Made by a program: the position numbers and the translations under genes
Assembly: GCA_013361525.1 (NCBI GenBank)
Contig: JABFXY010000106.1
Coordinates: 1 to 64,000 of the forward strand
Source: Polyangiaceae bacterium
GTDB taxonomy: Bacteria > Myxococcota_A > Polyangia > Polyangiales > Polyangiaceae
Length of the DNA: 64,000 nt
Direction of reading: 5' to 3'
Part shown: one piece after another, positions 1 to 7,760 of the stretch
Position numbering within the stretch: position 1 is the first letter of the stretch
Layout: each line of letters opens with the position of its first letter
Notes under the pieces: generated by a model
The model's input: the letters and a program-made list of their open reading frames with translations, nothing else
Told to the model about the DNA's origin: nothing
Databases searched by the model: none

Positions 1-531
1 GCCGCCGCTGCCAACGCGTCGTTTCCGACGCCCCGCGACCGCCATGAGCACGCTGCGCGAAGGAATCGGCGGGGGTTGCACCGTCACCCCCCAATTCGTT
101 CGCGCTCGCGGATACTTGGAATGCTCCCGCGACCTGCGATCAAGGACTTGGGACCAATCGGGTCGGCCACGCTGACGACCTCCTATCGAAACCGCGAATG
201 AACCCGCTGGGGATGTTGCAAACCTCCGCCATTCGTTCGCCGCGCGCCCCTCTCCGAAGGCGAAGAGCGCGGGGACCCGCCCGCTCGCCGACAAATCACC
301 CAATCGTCGCCGCGTGAATGGCCGCGCGGGCCTCAATGGCTGCTGTGACTCCGCACGGGGCCTGAATGTCCGCGGCTACGATGAAAACTCGCTCGGTGGC
401 CGCTAGGGCGGAGACTCGCCAGGGCCTTCGGGCGGTCAAGGCGGCGCGTCGGTCGGTGGCAACTCGCCAGGGGCTTCGGGCGCTGGAGGCGGCGCGTCGG
501 TCGGTGGCAACTCGCCAGGGGCTTCGGGCGC
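1..531. other. Non-coding region with repeats
   Basis: No convincing gene is seen here. The region holds the paired 47-bp palindromes (57-240) and most of the 48-bp tandem repeat that forms the tail of the neighbouring minus-strand gene. Reading frames across 241-531 on both strands are low-complexity shadows of the repeat or are broken by stops. Confidence 0.5.
57..240. repeat. Paired 47-bp palindromic element, copy 1
   Basis: Two 47-bp units lie at 57-103 and 194-240, separated by 90 bp. Each begins GCGAA(G/T)GAA and ends ATTCGTTCGC, so the ends are imperfect 10-bp inverted repeats. The first unit carries TTGC in its centre; the second carries TGCAAACCTC. The same paired arrangement, in the same order and with a 91-bp spacer, occurs at 59404-59588. 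No open reading frame in the stretch looks like a gene. It could be a small non-autonomous repeat or a structured RNA. Confidence 0.75.
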
Positions 532-583
532 TCAAGGCGGCGCGTCGGTCGTTGGCAATGGCGCCGAGGGCGCCGCGGGCCTC
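404..583. repeat. 48-bp tandem repeat
   Basis: Units of 48 bp begin at 440, 488 and 536, with a diverged partial unit before 440 and a decaying one after 536. Units 1 and 2 are nearly identical. Read on the minus strand in frame with the adjacent secreted-protein gene they encode a Pro-rich unit (APEAPGELPPTDAPP). Plus strand GGA between units 1 and 2 becomes CAA at the junctions near 437 and 533, which creates TGA stops in that frame. Confidence 0.8.
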
Positions 584-885
584 GCGACCGGCGGGGCCGC
601 GATCTGCTGCGACCCCTGAGCGAGCCGAGCGAGCCATCGCCGTAGCACCGATGCGCTCGAGGTATCCAGCGCAGCGGCGTCACACTCGAGGCGATCCTCC
701 ACGACGTCGTCGACCTGGCAGATGCCGCTGTCTCCGCTCGACAGGAGGCATCGGTCGCCTTCCGCGTGTCCTTTACAAGCGGCTTCATCCCGCTCGTCCG
801 CGGTGATTGCGAAGACAATGATGCCGCCGGCGAGGAGGCACGCGAACGCGTGGAATGCGGGGAATTGTGCGACGTGCGGCTTCAT
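532..885 (-). CDS. Small secreted Cys-containing protein with Pro-rich tail
   Basis: This encodes 117 residues. A hydrophobic signal segment (about residues 10-27, ending near ITADERDE) is followed by a region with four cysteines (EAACKGHAEGDRC, SGICQV, RLECDA). This resembles the cysteine-spaced motif of small exported myxobacterial proteins of unknown function; that link is from memory of the pattern, not from a search. The C-terminus runs into a tandem repeat and ends in a Pro-rich tail at a TGA lying between repeat units, so the protein may once have been longer. It is divergent from the oxygenase gene, with only about 30 bp between them. Function is unknown. Confidence 0.55.
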   Translation of the reverse strand: MKPHVAQFPAFHAFACLLAGGIIVFAITADERDEAACKGHAEGDRCLLSSGDSGICQVDDVVEDRLECDAAALDTSSASVLRRWLARLAQGSQQIAAPPVARPAAPSAPLPTTDAPP

Positions 886-916
886 CCCATTCCCTTCGGC
901 CGCGAAACGGCAATGG

Positions 917-1828
917 GTGTGCCGCGCCGAGGTGCAGCGGCTCGCGGGCTGGCGATGGGCGCGCGCGCTGGTTCTTCGCTACGCTCCATTGATGGACGAG
1001 GGGCTTTTTGGACCGCGATCCGTGGCGTGGAAGGTGGTGAGTCACCCTGCTTCCTTCGTGGGTGGGCTTCGCAGCTTGATCATTCAGTCGCTGCACCCGC
1101 TCGCGATGGCCGGGGTGGCCAATCACAGCGATTACAAAGGTCGGCCGCTCGCGCGTCTGCGGCGCACGGCCTATTACGTGGCGGCGACGACGTTCGGGAC
1201 GACGGCGCAGGCGCATGCTGCAGCGGCTCGCGTGCGCGCGGTGCATTCGAGGATCCGCGGGACGGATCCGGTAACCGGAAAGGCCTACAGCGCGGACGAT
1301 CCCGAGACGCAGCTATGGGTCCACAACGTGGAATGGCATTCGTTCCTCGTGGCCTATCGCAAATTCGGCGGGCGGCTGTCGCGGTCGGACGAGGATCGCT
1401 ATTTGAGCGAGGGCGCACGCGCGGCGTCGTTGCTCGGGGTTCCCGAATCGATCGTGCCGAAGACGATCGGTGAGCTTCGCTCCTATTGGGCTCGAATGCG
1501 CCCGCTCTTGTGCGTGAGCGAGCAGGCGCGGCAGGCCATCGATTTCGTGCTCGACCCGCCGATCATGTTCGACGAGACGCTCGCCTATCAAGTGCCGGTG
1601 CGAATCTCGGCCCGTGCTGCGCTGGCGCTTTTGCCGCGTTACATCCGCCGCATCGTGAACCTGCCCGAGCCCGGCGCGGTGGAGGTCGCGAGCGGAATGA
1701 TGATCCGTTCGGGGTCGATGCTCCTGCGACTGCCGCTGATGCGGGAGGCGCCGAGCGTTTTTCTCGGCCGTGAGACCTACGAGCTGAGCGCCCGAGCCGT
1801 CCGCGCCTTTCGGGTTGGCGCGGCCTGA
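917..1828 (+). CDS. MpaB/rubber-oxygenase family protein (DUF2236)
   Basis: The 303-residue product matches the DUF2236 family (latex-clearing rubber oxygenase Lcp and fungal MpaB). Family hallmarks are visible: DEGLFGP near the N-terminus, LHPLAMAGVANHSDY and WVHNVEWHSFLVAYRKF, which supply the conserved histidines expected to bind haem. The role and substrate of bacterial members are mostly unknown. No signal peptide is evident. GTG at 917 is chosen because it keeps the usual helix before DEGLFGP; ATG at 992 is the alternative, and neither has a strong ribosome-binding site. The next gene converges, 26 bp away. Confidence 0.8.
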   Translation: MCRAEVQRLAGWRWARALVLRYAPLMDEGLFGPRSVAWKVVSHPASFVGGLRSLIIQSLHPLAMAGVANHSDYKGRPLARLRRTAYYVAATTFGTTAQAHAAAARVRAVHSRIRGTDPVTGKAYSADDPETQLWVHNVEWHSFLVAYRKFGGRLSRSDEDRYLSEGARAASLLGVPESIVPKTIGELRSYWARMRPLLCVSEQARQAIDFVLDPPIMFDETLAYQVPVRISARAALALLPRYIRRIVNLPEPGAVEVASGMMIRSGSMLLRLPLMREAPSVFLGRETYELSARAVRAFRVGAA

Positions 1829-1854
1829 CGCGAGCGCTTCGCGACGCGAAACGT

Positions 1855-2841
1855 CTACTCCTCTTCGGGCGCTCCGCCGGAGCGCGCGAGGTCCTCGACC
1901 TTCACGCCTTCCGTCTTCATTCCGCGCGCTCGTTTCGCCATCGACGGCAAGAGCTCTTCGAGCGGGGGCGGCTCACCCTTGATGAACCGGAGCGGATTGA
2001 TCCGCGCGACGACGAAGGCCTTGAGATACGGGCTGACGAGGCCGCGAGCCTTCAGCTTCTCCACCGCCTCTGCGACGGCGTCGTCGAGCTCGAGGACGAG
2101 CGCCGACCGGCGCTCGCGCTCCTCCGCCGCGGAGGCGAGGGGCTTTTCGATCCAATGGTCGACCTTCTTGAGCACGGGGCCATACGCGCCGCCGGAGAGC
2201 CGCGGGCGCTTTTCGTAGGCGAACCCCAGGGTGACGAGCAGCGGCTCTTCGAACTCGAGGGCGCAATCGCTCTCTTTTCGATCGTCGAAGCGGGCGAGGT
2301 CCCGGTACATGCGCACGACCTCGATCGCTCGCTCGCGCAGGTTGTGCGCCTTTTCGATGTTGAGCGCGAGGATTTGATACGCGACCTTTACGTCCGGGAC
2401 GACGAGCGCGACGACCGCCTTCGCGCCGAGCTCCTTCAATGCGGTGAGGCGATGGTTGCCATTGGGGACCATGTACCCGGCGTCGTCCGCGACGGCGATG
2501 ACGGGGTCGAGAAACCGCCGCGTCTTGTCCATTGCAACGGTGAGCTTGCGAACGTGCGCATCGGAGGCGTCGCGCTGGAAGGACGTCGGGTGGACCCTGT
2601 CGATCGGCAAGGAAGCGAACAGGAGCGGGTGGCCGCCGAGCGGCTCGCGGTATGCGCCGATGACGGCGCCCCCGTCGGCCGCGATGCGATCGCAGAGCGG
2701 GGCGAGGTCTTCGGGCGGTGTGGCGAGGACGAGCTCGGGCGCGGAGAGCGTGGTCGGTTGAAGCTTCACGCCTCGGCGCCGCTTCGTTCCTTTTGCTGCG
2801 GTCGCGGTCTTCTTCGGCGTTGCGGTCTTCTTCGTCGCCAT
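1855..2841 (-). CDS. ParB N-terminal (nuclease-like) domain protein
   Basis: This is a 328-residue protein. The first 25 residues are Lys/Thr/Pro/Ala-rich (MATKKTATPKK, KGTKRRRG), resembling a histone-H1-type tail. Residues about 90-180 match the ParB/Spo0J N-terminal fold, with the core motif VPNGNHRLTALKELG containing the GxxR nucleotide-binding signature. No helix-turn-helix DNA-binding domain and no neighbouring parA are seen, so a chromosome-partition role is not indicated. The start is set at the ATG opening the basic tail; longer frames upstream run into the AmrS gene. It lies 49 bp downstream of AmrS on the same strand and may be cotranscribed. Confidence 0.75.
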   Translation of the reverse strand: MATKKTATPKKTATAAKGTKRRRGVKLQPTTLSAPELVLATPPEDLAPLCDRIAADGGAVIGAYREPLGGHPLLFASLPIDRVHPTSFQRDASDAHVRKLTVAMDKTRRFLDPVIAVADDAGYMVPNGNHRLTALKELGAKAVVALVVPDVKVAYQILALNIEKAHNLRERAIEVVRMYRDLARFDDRKESDCALEFEEPLLVTLGFAYEKRPRLSGGAYGPVLKKVDHWIEKPLASAAEERERRSALVLELDDAVAEAVEKLKARGLVSPYLKAFVVARINPLRFIKGEPPPLEELLPSMAKRARGMKTEGVKVEDLARSGGAPEEE

Positions 2842-2890
2842 GGCCAAACCTTTCGGTAAACAGGCCGCGAGCGTCAAGGCCTGCGGCCGG

Positions 2891-4000
2891 TCAGTCGAAC
2901 ACGCCGGCGATGCGAGCACCGCACGCGCCGCAAGCGCCGTCGCGCAGGGTCGAACGCGCGAGCCGATAATCTGCGCGTTCGAGCACGTTGGATGCGCAGC
3001 GAGGACAGCGCGTGTGTCCCAGCTCCACGAGCGTCGCCACGTTGCTCGCATACACGTAGCTCAGGCCTGCGCCGTAGCCGATGCCTGCAGCGTCGACGAG
3101 CAGCGAAGGTGGCGTCGCCGGACGATCTTTCATCCGGTAACGCGGCAGAAAGCCGTTGATGTGCCACGGAATGTCGGGGTCGAGCGCAGCGATGCGCCGA
3201 GCGATGCTGCGAATGGCATCCGCGCTGTCGTTCAAACCCGGCACCAAGAGCGTCACGAGCTCGACCCACAGGCCGAGCTCGCGGGCGTGCTCGACCGAAG
3301 CCCACACCGCGCCGAGCTCACCGCCGAGGGTGCGGTAGGAGGCTTCGTCGTGCGCCTTCAAGTCGACGCGGAAGACGTCGAGGACGGGTCGCAAGTAGCC
3401 GAGCGCCTCGGGGGTCGTGTGCCCATCGGTGATGACGGCGGTCTTCAGGCCGCGCTGCTTCGACGCTTCGAAGACCGCGCGCACCCACTCGACGCTGATC
3501 ATCGGCTCGTTGTAGGCGGCACAGACCGTCGAGCATCTTTCGCGGACAGCCTCGTCAGCGAGCTCTTCCGCCGTTACGTCGATGGGCGTCTGGTCATCGC
3601 GGCCGTCGCGGATCGCCTGCGAGATGTACGCGTTCTGGCAATACGGGCAGGCTAGATCGCAGCCGAAATTACCGAACGTGAGCGACTTCGTCCCGGGCAT
3701 GACGTGGAAGATCGTGTTGATCTCGACCGGCCGGATGTAGCGGCGCGCGACGTATCCGAAGGGCGCTCGCAGCTCGTCGCCTGAGCGCACGCGGACACCG
3801 CAGATACCGCGGTCCCCGTCTCGAAGACGGCACCGATGCGCGCACGACCGGCATTCCAGGCGGCCGTCGGCTGTTGGATGGGCCAGTGGGCTCGCGACCG
3901 TTCGCGCGTCGAGGACGGGCAGGAGGCGCTGCCGACCTGCTTTCGGCGTGGATTCACGCGGATGTGCACCCTCGCTCGGCACGGGGCGACGGAATGGCAT
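2891..4000 (-). CDS. amrS: AmmeMemoRadiSam-system radical SAM enzyme
   Basis: The 369-residue product is a radical SAM protein of the AmrS family. An N-terminal cysteine cluster (CRSCAHRCRL, GICGVR) precedes the iron-sulfur motif CDLACPYCQN (CxxxCxxC). The middle carries the SAM-domain strands (TDGHTTPEALGYL, VDLKAHDEASYRTLGG). A C-terminal zinc-ribbon (CPRC and CGAC) closes the protein, as is usual for the family. The AmrA and AmrB partners are not nearby. The chosen ATG leaves about 50 residues before the first cysteine cluster; the exact start is uncertain. The biological reaction of the family is not settled. Confidence 0.88.
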   Translation of the reverse strand: MPFRRPVPSEGAHPRESTPKAGRQRLLPVLDARTVASPLAHPTADGRLECRSCAHRCRLRDGDRGICGVRVRSGDELRAPFGYVARRYIRPVEINTIFHVMPGTKSLTFGNFGCDLACPYCQNAYISQAIRDGRDDQTPIDVTAEELADEAVRERCSTVCAAYNEPMISVEWVRAVFEASKQRGLKTAVITDGHTTPEALGYLRPVLDVFRVDLKAHDEASYRTLGGELGAVWASVEHARELGLWVELVTLLVPGLNDSADAIRSIARRIAALDPDIPWHINGFLPRYRMKDRPATPPSLLVDAAGIGYGAGLSYVYASNVATLVELGHTRCPRCASNVLERADYRLARSTLRDGACGACGARIAGVFD

Positions 4001-4306
4001 GGCCGGCACCACAAAGCCAGGTGGCCGCGGCACCTCTGTGCGGCCAAAGTGCCTCGCATGTGGCAAATGGCTACGATTGGAAGGAGGTTTGTTGCTGCTA
4101 ATTGGCCTCAATTCCTAGCCATATCTAGCCTTCGCGGCCCTAAACGCGCGAGTTGACACGGTTCTTGCGTCCACAGACAGCCCGGCTCTGTCTCTGGGCG
4201 CCGCGGGTGACCCCCGGAATCGTCGACTCGCTGCGCTCGCCCTGAACCCCTTCGGCGCCGGGTTCGTGCCCTGCGCTCTCTCAACTCGAAACAGGAACAG
4301 AGTCCG
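4001..4306. other. Divergent intergenic region
   Basis: This region separates the divergent amrS and cheR genes. It includes a less GC-rich patch (about 4070-4140), a local dip of the kind promoters often occupy. No gene is seen in it. The only promoter-like string noted is at 4154-4169. Confidence 0.5.
4154..4169 (+). promoter_or_regulatory. Weak sigma-54-like or -35-like site
   Basis: TGACACGGTTCTTGCG matches the sigma-54 pattern TGGCACG-N4-TTGCW except for one of the two normally invariant G residues and the last base. The embedded TTGACA (4153-4158) also equals a sigma-70 -35 box, but no -10 box follows at the right distance. It lies about 140 bp before the cheR start. Treat it as a weak candidate. 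Confidence 0.2.
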
Positions 4307-5212
4307 GTGGTTGAAAGCGACACGATCGCGACGCGCGAGGAGGCGCCTCGCGTGGACGGATGGAGCGAACCAGGCTGCGGTCTCGGGTCGTCGCTGACGA
4401 GCGCGGACGACGAGCTCGAGCTGCTCCTCGATTTTTTGCGCGACAGCCGCGGCGTCGACTTCACCGGTTACAAGCGCGCGAGCCTCTCTCGGCGGATTCT
4501 GCGCCGGATGCGCGCGGTGGGCATCGACTCCTACGCGGCGTACACGGTGTATCTCGAGCTGCACACGGACGAGCTCTCGCGGCTCTTCAACACCGTCCTG
4601 ATCAACGTCACGAGCTTCTTCCGCGATGCGTCCGCGTGGGGCTCGGTGGACAAACACCTGCGCGCGATCGTCGCGAGCCGCGGTGCGGACGCCCCGATTC
4701 GAGTGTGGAGCGCAGGCTGCGCCTCGGGGGAGGAGGCGTACAGCATCGCGATGCTCCTCGCCGAAATCATCGGCCCCGATGAGCTCGCTCGGCGCGTGAA
4801 AATCTTTGCGACCGACATCGACGAAGATGCGCTGGTGCAGGCGCGTGCGGGCACGTACGCGGCGCGCAGCGTCGAGGGGATGCCGCCGGCGCTCTTGGCG
4901 AAGTACTTCACGAAGAGCGGCTCCTCGTTCGTGCTCGCGAAGGAGCTCCGTCGATGCGTCATCTTCGGACGGCACGACCTGGTACGGGACGCGCCGATCT
5001 CGCGGCTCGACCTCTTATCGTGTCGCAACACGCTGATGTACTTCAATGCGCGAACGCAGGCCCGCATCCTCGAGCGCCTGCGTTTCGCGCTTACGGAGGA
5101 GGGGACGCTCCTCCTCGGCCGTGCCGAGATGCTCGTCAGCCATACGACCTTGTTTACCGCCGTCGATCTGAAGGCTCGCTTGTTCAAGAAGACTCGAAAG
5201 GCACGCGCGTGA
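4307..5212 (+). CDS. CheR-type protein-glutamate methyltransferase
   Basis: The 301-residue product has a CheR N-terminal helical domain (about residues 25-95, ending LINVTSFFRD) and a SAM-binding catalytic domain with VWSAGCASGEEAYSIAM and the late motif LLSCRNTLMYF. Such enzymes methylate glutamates on chemoreceptors using S-adenosylmethionine. The GTG start is supported by the family N-terminus. Its stop overlaps the start of the coiled-coil/PAS gene in a GTGA, so the two are translationally coupled. It lies outside the main che operon, which has its own CheR. Confidence 0.88.
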   Translation: MVESDTIATREEAPRVDGWSEPGCGLGSSLTSADDELELLLDFLRDSRGVDFTGYKRASLSRRILRRMRAVGIDSYAAYTVYLELHTDELSRLFNTVLINVTSFFRDASAWGSVDKHLRAIVASRGADAPIRVWSAGCASGEEAYSIAMLLAEIIGPDELARRVKIFATDIDEDALVQARAGTYAARSVEGMPPALLAKYFTKSGSSFVLAKELRRCVIFGRHDLVRDAPISRLDLLSCRNTLMYFNARTQARILERLRFALTEEGTLLLGRAEMLVSHTTLFTAVDLKARLFKKTRKARA

Positions 5213-6186
5213 GGGCCATCGAGCGCCTCCTCGAGCTGCAGCGCGCGGCCTTCGAAGGTACGCCGGTCGCGGTCGTCGTCCTCGACGCGAACATGCGCCT
5301 CGCGCTGGTGAACGCGCGGGCCGCGACGATGTTCGGCCTGTCCGGCAACGACACCGGGCGACCCTTCGAAGAGCTGGAGATTTCGCATCGTCCCGTCGAT
5401 TTGAGGTCGATCATCGATCGCGCCCACAAAGAGCGACGCATGACGAGCCTTCGAAAGCTCCAGCGGATGTTGCCCTCGGGAGACCACACCTACGTGGATC
5501 TCGACGTCACGCCACTATTCGCCCCCGACGGGACGGCGCTCGGCACGCAGCTCAGCTTCGGTGACGCGACGCAGACGCAGACCTTGATGGACGAGCTGCA
5601 GCGGATGAGCGTCGCGCTCGACGCCGCCCGCGAGGAGATCCGCTCGACGAGCGCCGATCTCGAGACGACCAACGAGGAGCTGCAGTCGACCGTCGAGGAG
5701 CTCGAGACGACCAACGAGGAGCTGCAATCGACCAACGAAGAGCTCGAGACGATGAACGAGGAGCTTCAGTCGACGAACGAGGAGCTCCAGACGATGAACC
5801 AGGAGCTGCGCGAGCGCGGCGAAGAGCTGAACCACGCCAATTCGTTCCTCGGGACGATCCTCGCCACGTTGCGCTCCGGCGTCGCGGTGCTCGACGCCGA
5901 GCTCGTGGTGAAGGCCTGGAACCGCCAAATGGAAGAGCTCTGGGGCCTTCGCGCGAGCGAGGTCGAAGGCAAACACTTCTTGAACCTCGACATCGGCCTG
6001 CCCGTCGACACGCTCCGCGGGCCGGTCCGCCTCTGCCTCAACCCGGATCGGGCCGATGCGATCGAGCTCGTGACGGACTGCACCAACCGTCGGGGCAAGA
6101 CGATTCGATGCCGAATCACCGTGAGCCCGCTCCGTGCCGCGACGGTGTCCGGCGCGATGCTGATCGTGGAAGAGCTGAAGTCCTGA
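5209..6186 (+). CDS. Coiled-coil plus PAS sensor protein (split CheR hybrid)
   Basis: This 325-residue protein has an N-terminal PAS-like domain (residues about 8-125), a heptad coiled coil at about 145-205 built from TNEELQS / MNEELQS repeats, and a second PAS domain (about 215-325, with AWNRQMEELWGL). The same coiled coil joins CheR to PAS and kinase domains in CheB-CheR-PAS hybrids. Here CheR is a separate gene overlapping by 4 bp, and no kinase or output domain follows PAS. It probably senses a small ligand or redox state and works with the upstream CheR; that is inferred. GTG start within the GTGA overlap. Confidence 0.8.
   Translation: MRAIERLLELQRAAFEGTPVAVVVLDANMRLALVNARAATMFGLSGNDTGRPFEELEISHRPVDLRSIIDRAHKERRMTSLRKLQRMLPSGDHTYVDLDVTPLFAPDGTALGTQLSFGDATQTQTLMDELQRMSVALDAAREEIRSTSADLETTNEELQSTVEELETTNEELQSTNEELETMNEELQSTNEELQTMNQELRERGEELNHANSFLGTILATLRSGVAVLDAELVVKAWNRQMEELWGLRASEVEGKHFLNLDIGLPVDTLRGPVRLCLNPDRADAIELVTDCTNRRGKTIRCRITVSPLRAATVSGAMLIVEELKS
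5640..5815 (+). repeat. 21-bp heptad-coding tandem repeat
   Basis: Degenerate 21-bp units encode successive coiled-coil heptads (TNEELQS, MNEELQS). Codon choice differs between units, which points to selection on the protein heptad and not to recent DNA duplication. Confidence 0.7.
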
Positions 6187-6213
6187 CTGAGCCGAGAGCC
6201 GAGCCGGCTCAGT
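6186..6213. terminator. Stem-loop shared by convergent genes
   Basis: ACTGAGCC (6186-6193) pairs with GGCTCAGT (6206-6213) across a 12-base loop. The stem overlaps the stop codons of both convergent genes, the PAS protein (+) and the small hypothetical gene (-). It fits a bidirectional terminator, although no T-tract follows. Confidence 0.5.
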
Positions 6214-6541
6214 GCGCGGAGACGTGTGAAGGCGGCACCCTTCGCAGCGTCTGAGGTTCCTCGGGGTCGTCACGACCGACGATCCGCGCGAACCGGTTGA
6301 GCTTGCCGTCGGACGTGTCGTCGTGGACCAACATCGCGAGGTCGTTCTCCTCGAAGGTGTCGAACCACTCGTCCCACTCGATCGCTTCGAGCCGATCGTC
6401 GCTGCCGCCGTCCGGAAACGCGATGCGCAGGATCCAGACTTCGTCTTCCGCCGTGCCCTTGATGCGCGCGGGCTTCCCACCGCGCGCCTCTGCCCACGCA
6501 CGAACCTCGCTGTGATCGAAGAGCTTCTTCGCCAATGACAT
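6209..6541 (-). CDS. Small conserved hypothetical protein
   Basis: This encodes 110 residues with the pattern of a small cytoplasmic family sometimes mislabelled as glucan-branching enzyme. It has an N-terminal RAWAEARGGKPARIKGT motif and a central WDEWFDTFEENDLAMLVHDD motif. It is acidic, with no signal peptide. The ATG is preceded at good distance by GAGGAAAC. That ribosome-binding site and the rest of the leader lie inside a dispersed hairpin repeat (6551-6632) shared with the desaturase gene at 56050. Function unknown. Confidence 0.7.
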   Translation of the reverse strand: MSLAKKLFDHSEVRAWAEARGGKPARIKGTAEDEVWILRIAFPDGGSDDRLEAIEWDEWFDTFEENDLAMLVHDDTSDGKLNRFARIVGRDDPEEPQTLRRVPPSHVSAH

Positions 6542-6550
6542 GTTGTTTCC

Positions 6551-6632
6551 TCGCGTCCGCACGACGGCGTGGGTCCCGCCCGTGGGGGGTGCTCGCTTCG
6601 CTCGCACTGGGCACCCACGCCTGCGCGGACCA
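6551..6632. repeat. Dispersed hairpin repeat, copy A
   Basis: An imperfect palindrome with outer arms GTCCGC..GGCGTGGGTCCC and GGGCACCCACGCC..GCGGAC surrounds a GCTCGCTTCGCTCGC core. A second copy lies at 56058-56164 and differs by paired changes that preserve the stem. A partial third arm (CTCGCGTCCGCACGA) follows at 6641-6655. The repeat ends 9 bases before the start codon of the minus-strand gene and would form its 5' leader. Confidence 0.75.
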
Positions 6633-6834
6633 TTGGTTTCCTCGCGTCCGCACGAAGGCGGCCGAAGGTCGCGAGTGCAATGGGCGATCCGGGTCGGTAA
6701 CAACCCGTGTTCGCCCGAGGAATTCCCTGAAGATCGCTGCGCGCCCCGCGATCCTCGCGTGAGCAACTCAGTCGCAGTGTGGCAGTGGTGTCTGAGGCCA
6801 TCCGAAAAGTTGCCGATCGACGGCGCGCCTGCTT

Positions 6835-7734
6835 ATGCGTCGCTTCATGGGCGTCGAGTCTTCGAGCAGCGCGGGGAGGGTGCGTCGGTCGGACGTAGCG
6901 CGCGGCGCGCGCGACTCGTTCGTGTTGCTTGCGTACGAGCTCGGCACGACGCGCGCGACCGGTGTGCTGACCGTTGAGCCGCCGAGCGGTCCGCCGGAGC
7001 TCGTCCTCGTTCGCTCGGGCGCCACGCTCACCTCGGAGCTCGATGCGCTCGGGCGACAGGCAGGGGCGCGGCTTGCACGTCTCGACGCGATGAAGGGCGC
7101 GCGTTTCGCGTTCCATACAGGCGGCGTCGACGGCGGAGAGCGGCTGTTTCCGCTCGCTCGCTGGGCTCGCCAACACATCGAGCGCCAGCTCGACCTGACG
7201 GCGTCGGAGCTGCTCGTCCGGGAGATCGGCGCGCGACCGCTCGCGCTTCGGGAGGGGAACGTGCCGGAGCTCATGCACCTCGAGAGCGCAGAAAGGCGCA
7301 TGGTTGCGGCGCTCGCGCGCGGGCGGACGTTGAGCGAGCTCGCCGCGATCGCCCGCGTCCCTCGCTACCGCGCGCTTTCGTTCGTGCACTTTCTGCGGGC
7401 CGTGGGCGCGCTCTCCCTGGCACCGTCGATGGTTTCGGCCGAGCCTCCTGTTCGACCCGCGCTCGCGTCGGGCGTTCGTGCCGTCGATCCGGCTCGCAGG
7501 CCGGGGCCGGCGCCGACTCGTTCGGCGCCCGTCCGAAGGTCGCGCGTGGTCGCGTTCCAGGTCCTGGGCCTGCCGGTCGATGCCGATGCGACCCGCGTCC
7601 GCAAGGCCTTTCGTAGCCTCGCGCACGCTTGGCATCCCGATCGGCACCCCGGCGTGGGCGAGGTCCGGCGCCGCCAGCTCGAGCAGCGCCTCGCGACCCT
7701 GAACGCCGCCTACGCAGAGCTCATGGCGGGTTGA
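6835..7734 (+). CDS. J-domain protein with DUF4388-like N-terminus
   Basis: In this 299-residue protein, residues about 20-120 (FVLLAYELGTTRATGVLTV) resemble the DUF4388/PATAN-type domain of myxobacterial regulators. A short winged-helix-like segment follows (ERRMVAALARGRTLSELAAI). A Pro/Arg linker leads to a C-terminal J domain (about 238-299) with the HPD motif in AWHPDRHPG, which in DnaJ proteins stimulates DnaK. It is the first gene of the chemosensory run, ending 26 bp before cheW. Start at 6835 or the second ATG at 6847. A J-domain protein leading a che operon is unusual. Confidence 0.75.
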   Translation: MRRFMGVESSSSAGRVRRSDVARGARDSFVLLAYELGTTRATGVLTVEPPSGPPELVLVRSGATLTSELDALGRQAGARLARLDAMKGARFAFHTGGVDGGERLFPLARWARQHIERQLDLTASELLVREIGARPLALREGNVPELMHLESAERRMVAALARGRTLSELAAIARVPRYRALSFVHFLRAVGALSLAPSMVSAEPPVRPALASGVRAVDPARRPGPAPTRSAPVRRSRVVAFQVLGLPVDADATRVRKAFRSLAHAWHPDRHPGVGEVRRRQLEQRLATLNAAYAELMAG

Positions 7735-7760
7735 TCGCGTTCGTTGGTAGCCTTCCCCGC

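Noticed and set aside
296..637. Arg-rich minus-strand frame across the 48-bp repeat
   Set aside because: Its sequence is only the repeat read in another frame; the neighbouring frame has a signal peptide and cysteine motifs.
1855..2841. Chromosome-partition ParB
   Set aside because: Only the N-terminal ParB fold is present, without helix-turn-helix, parA or parS-like sites.
5640..5815. Regular direct repeats that could be taken for a CRISPR array
   Set aside because: The 21-bp units have no spacers and encode coiled-coil heptads.
5515..7647. A 710-codon open frame on the minus strand
   Set aside because: It runs antisense to the PAS and J-domain genes and across a convergent gene end; composition is that of a GC-rich shadow frame.
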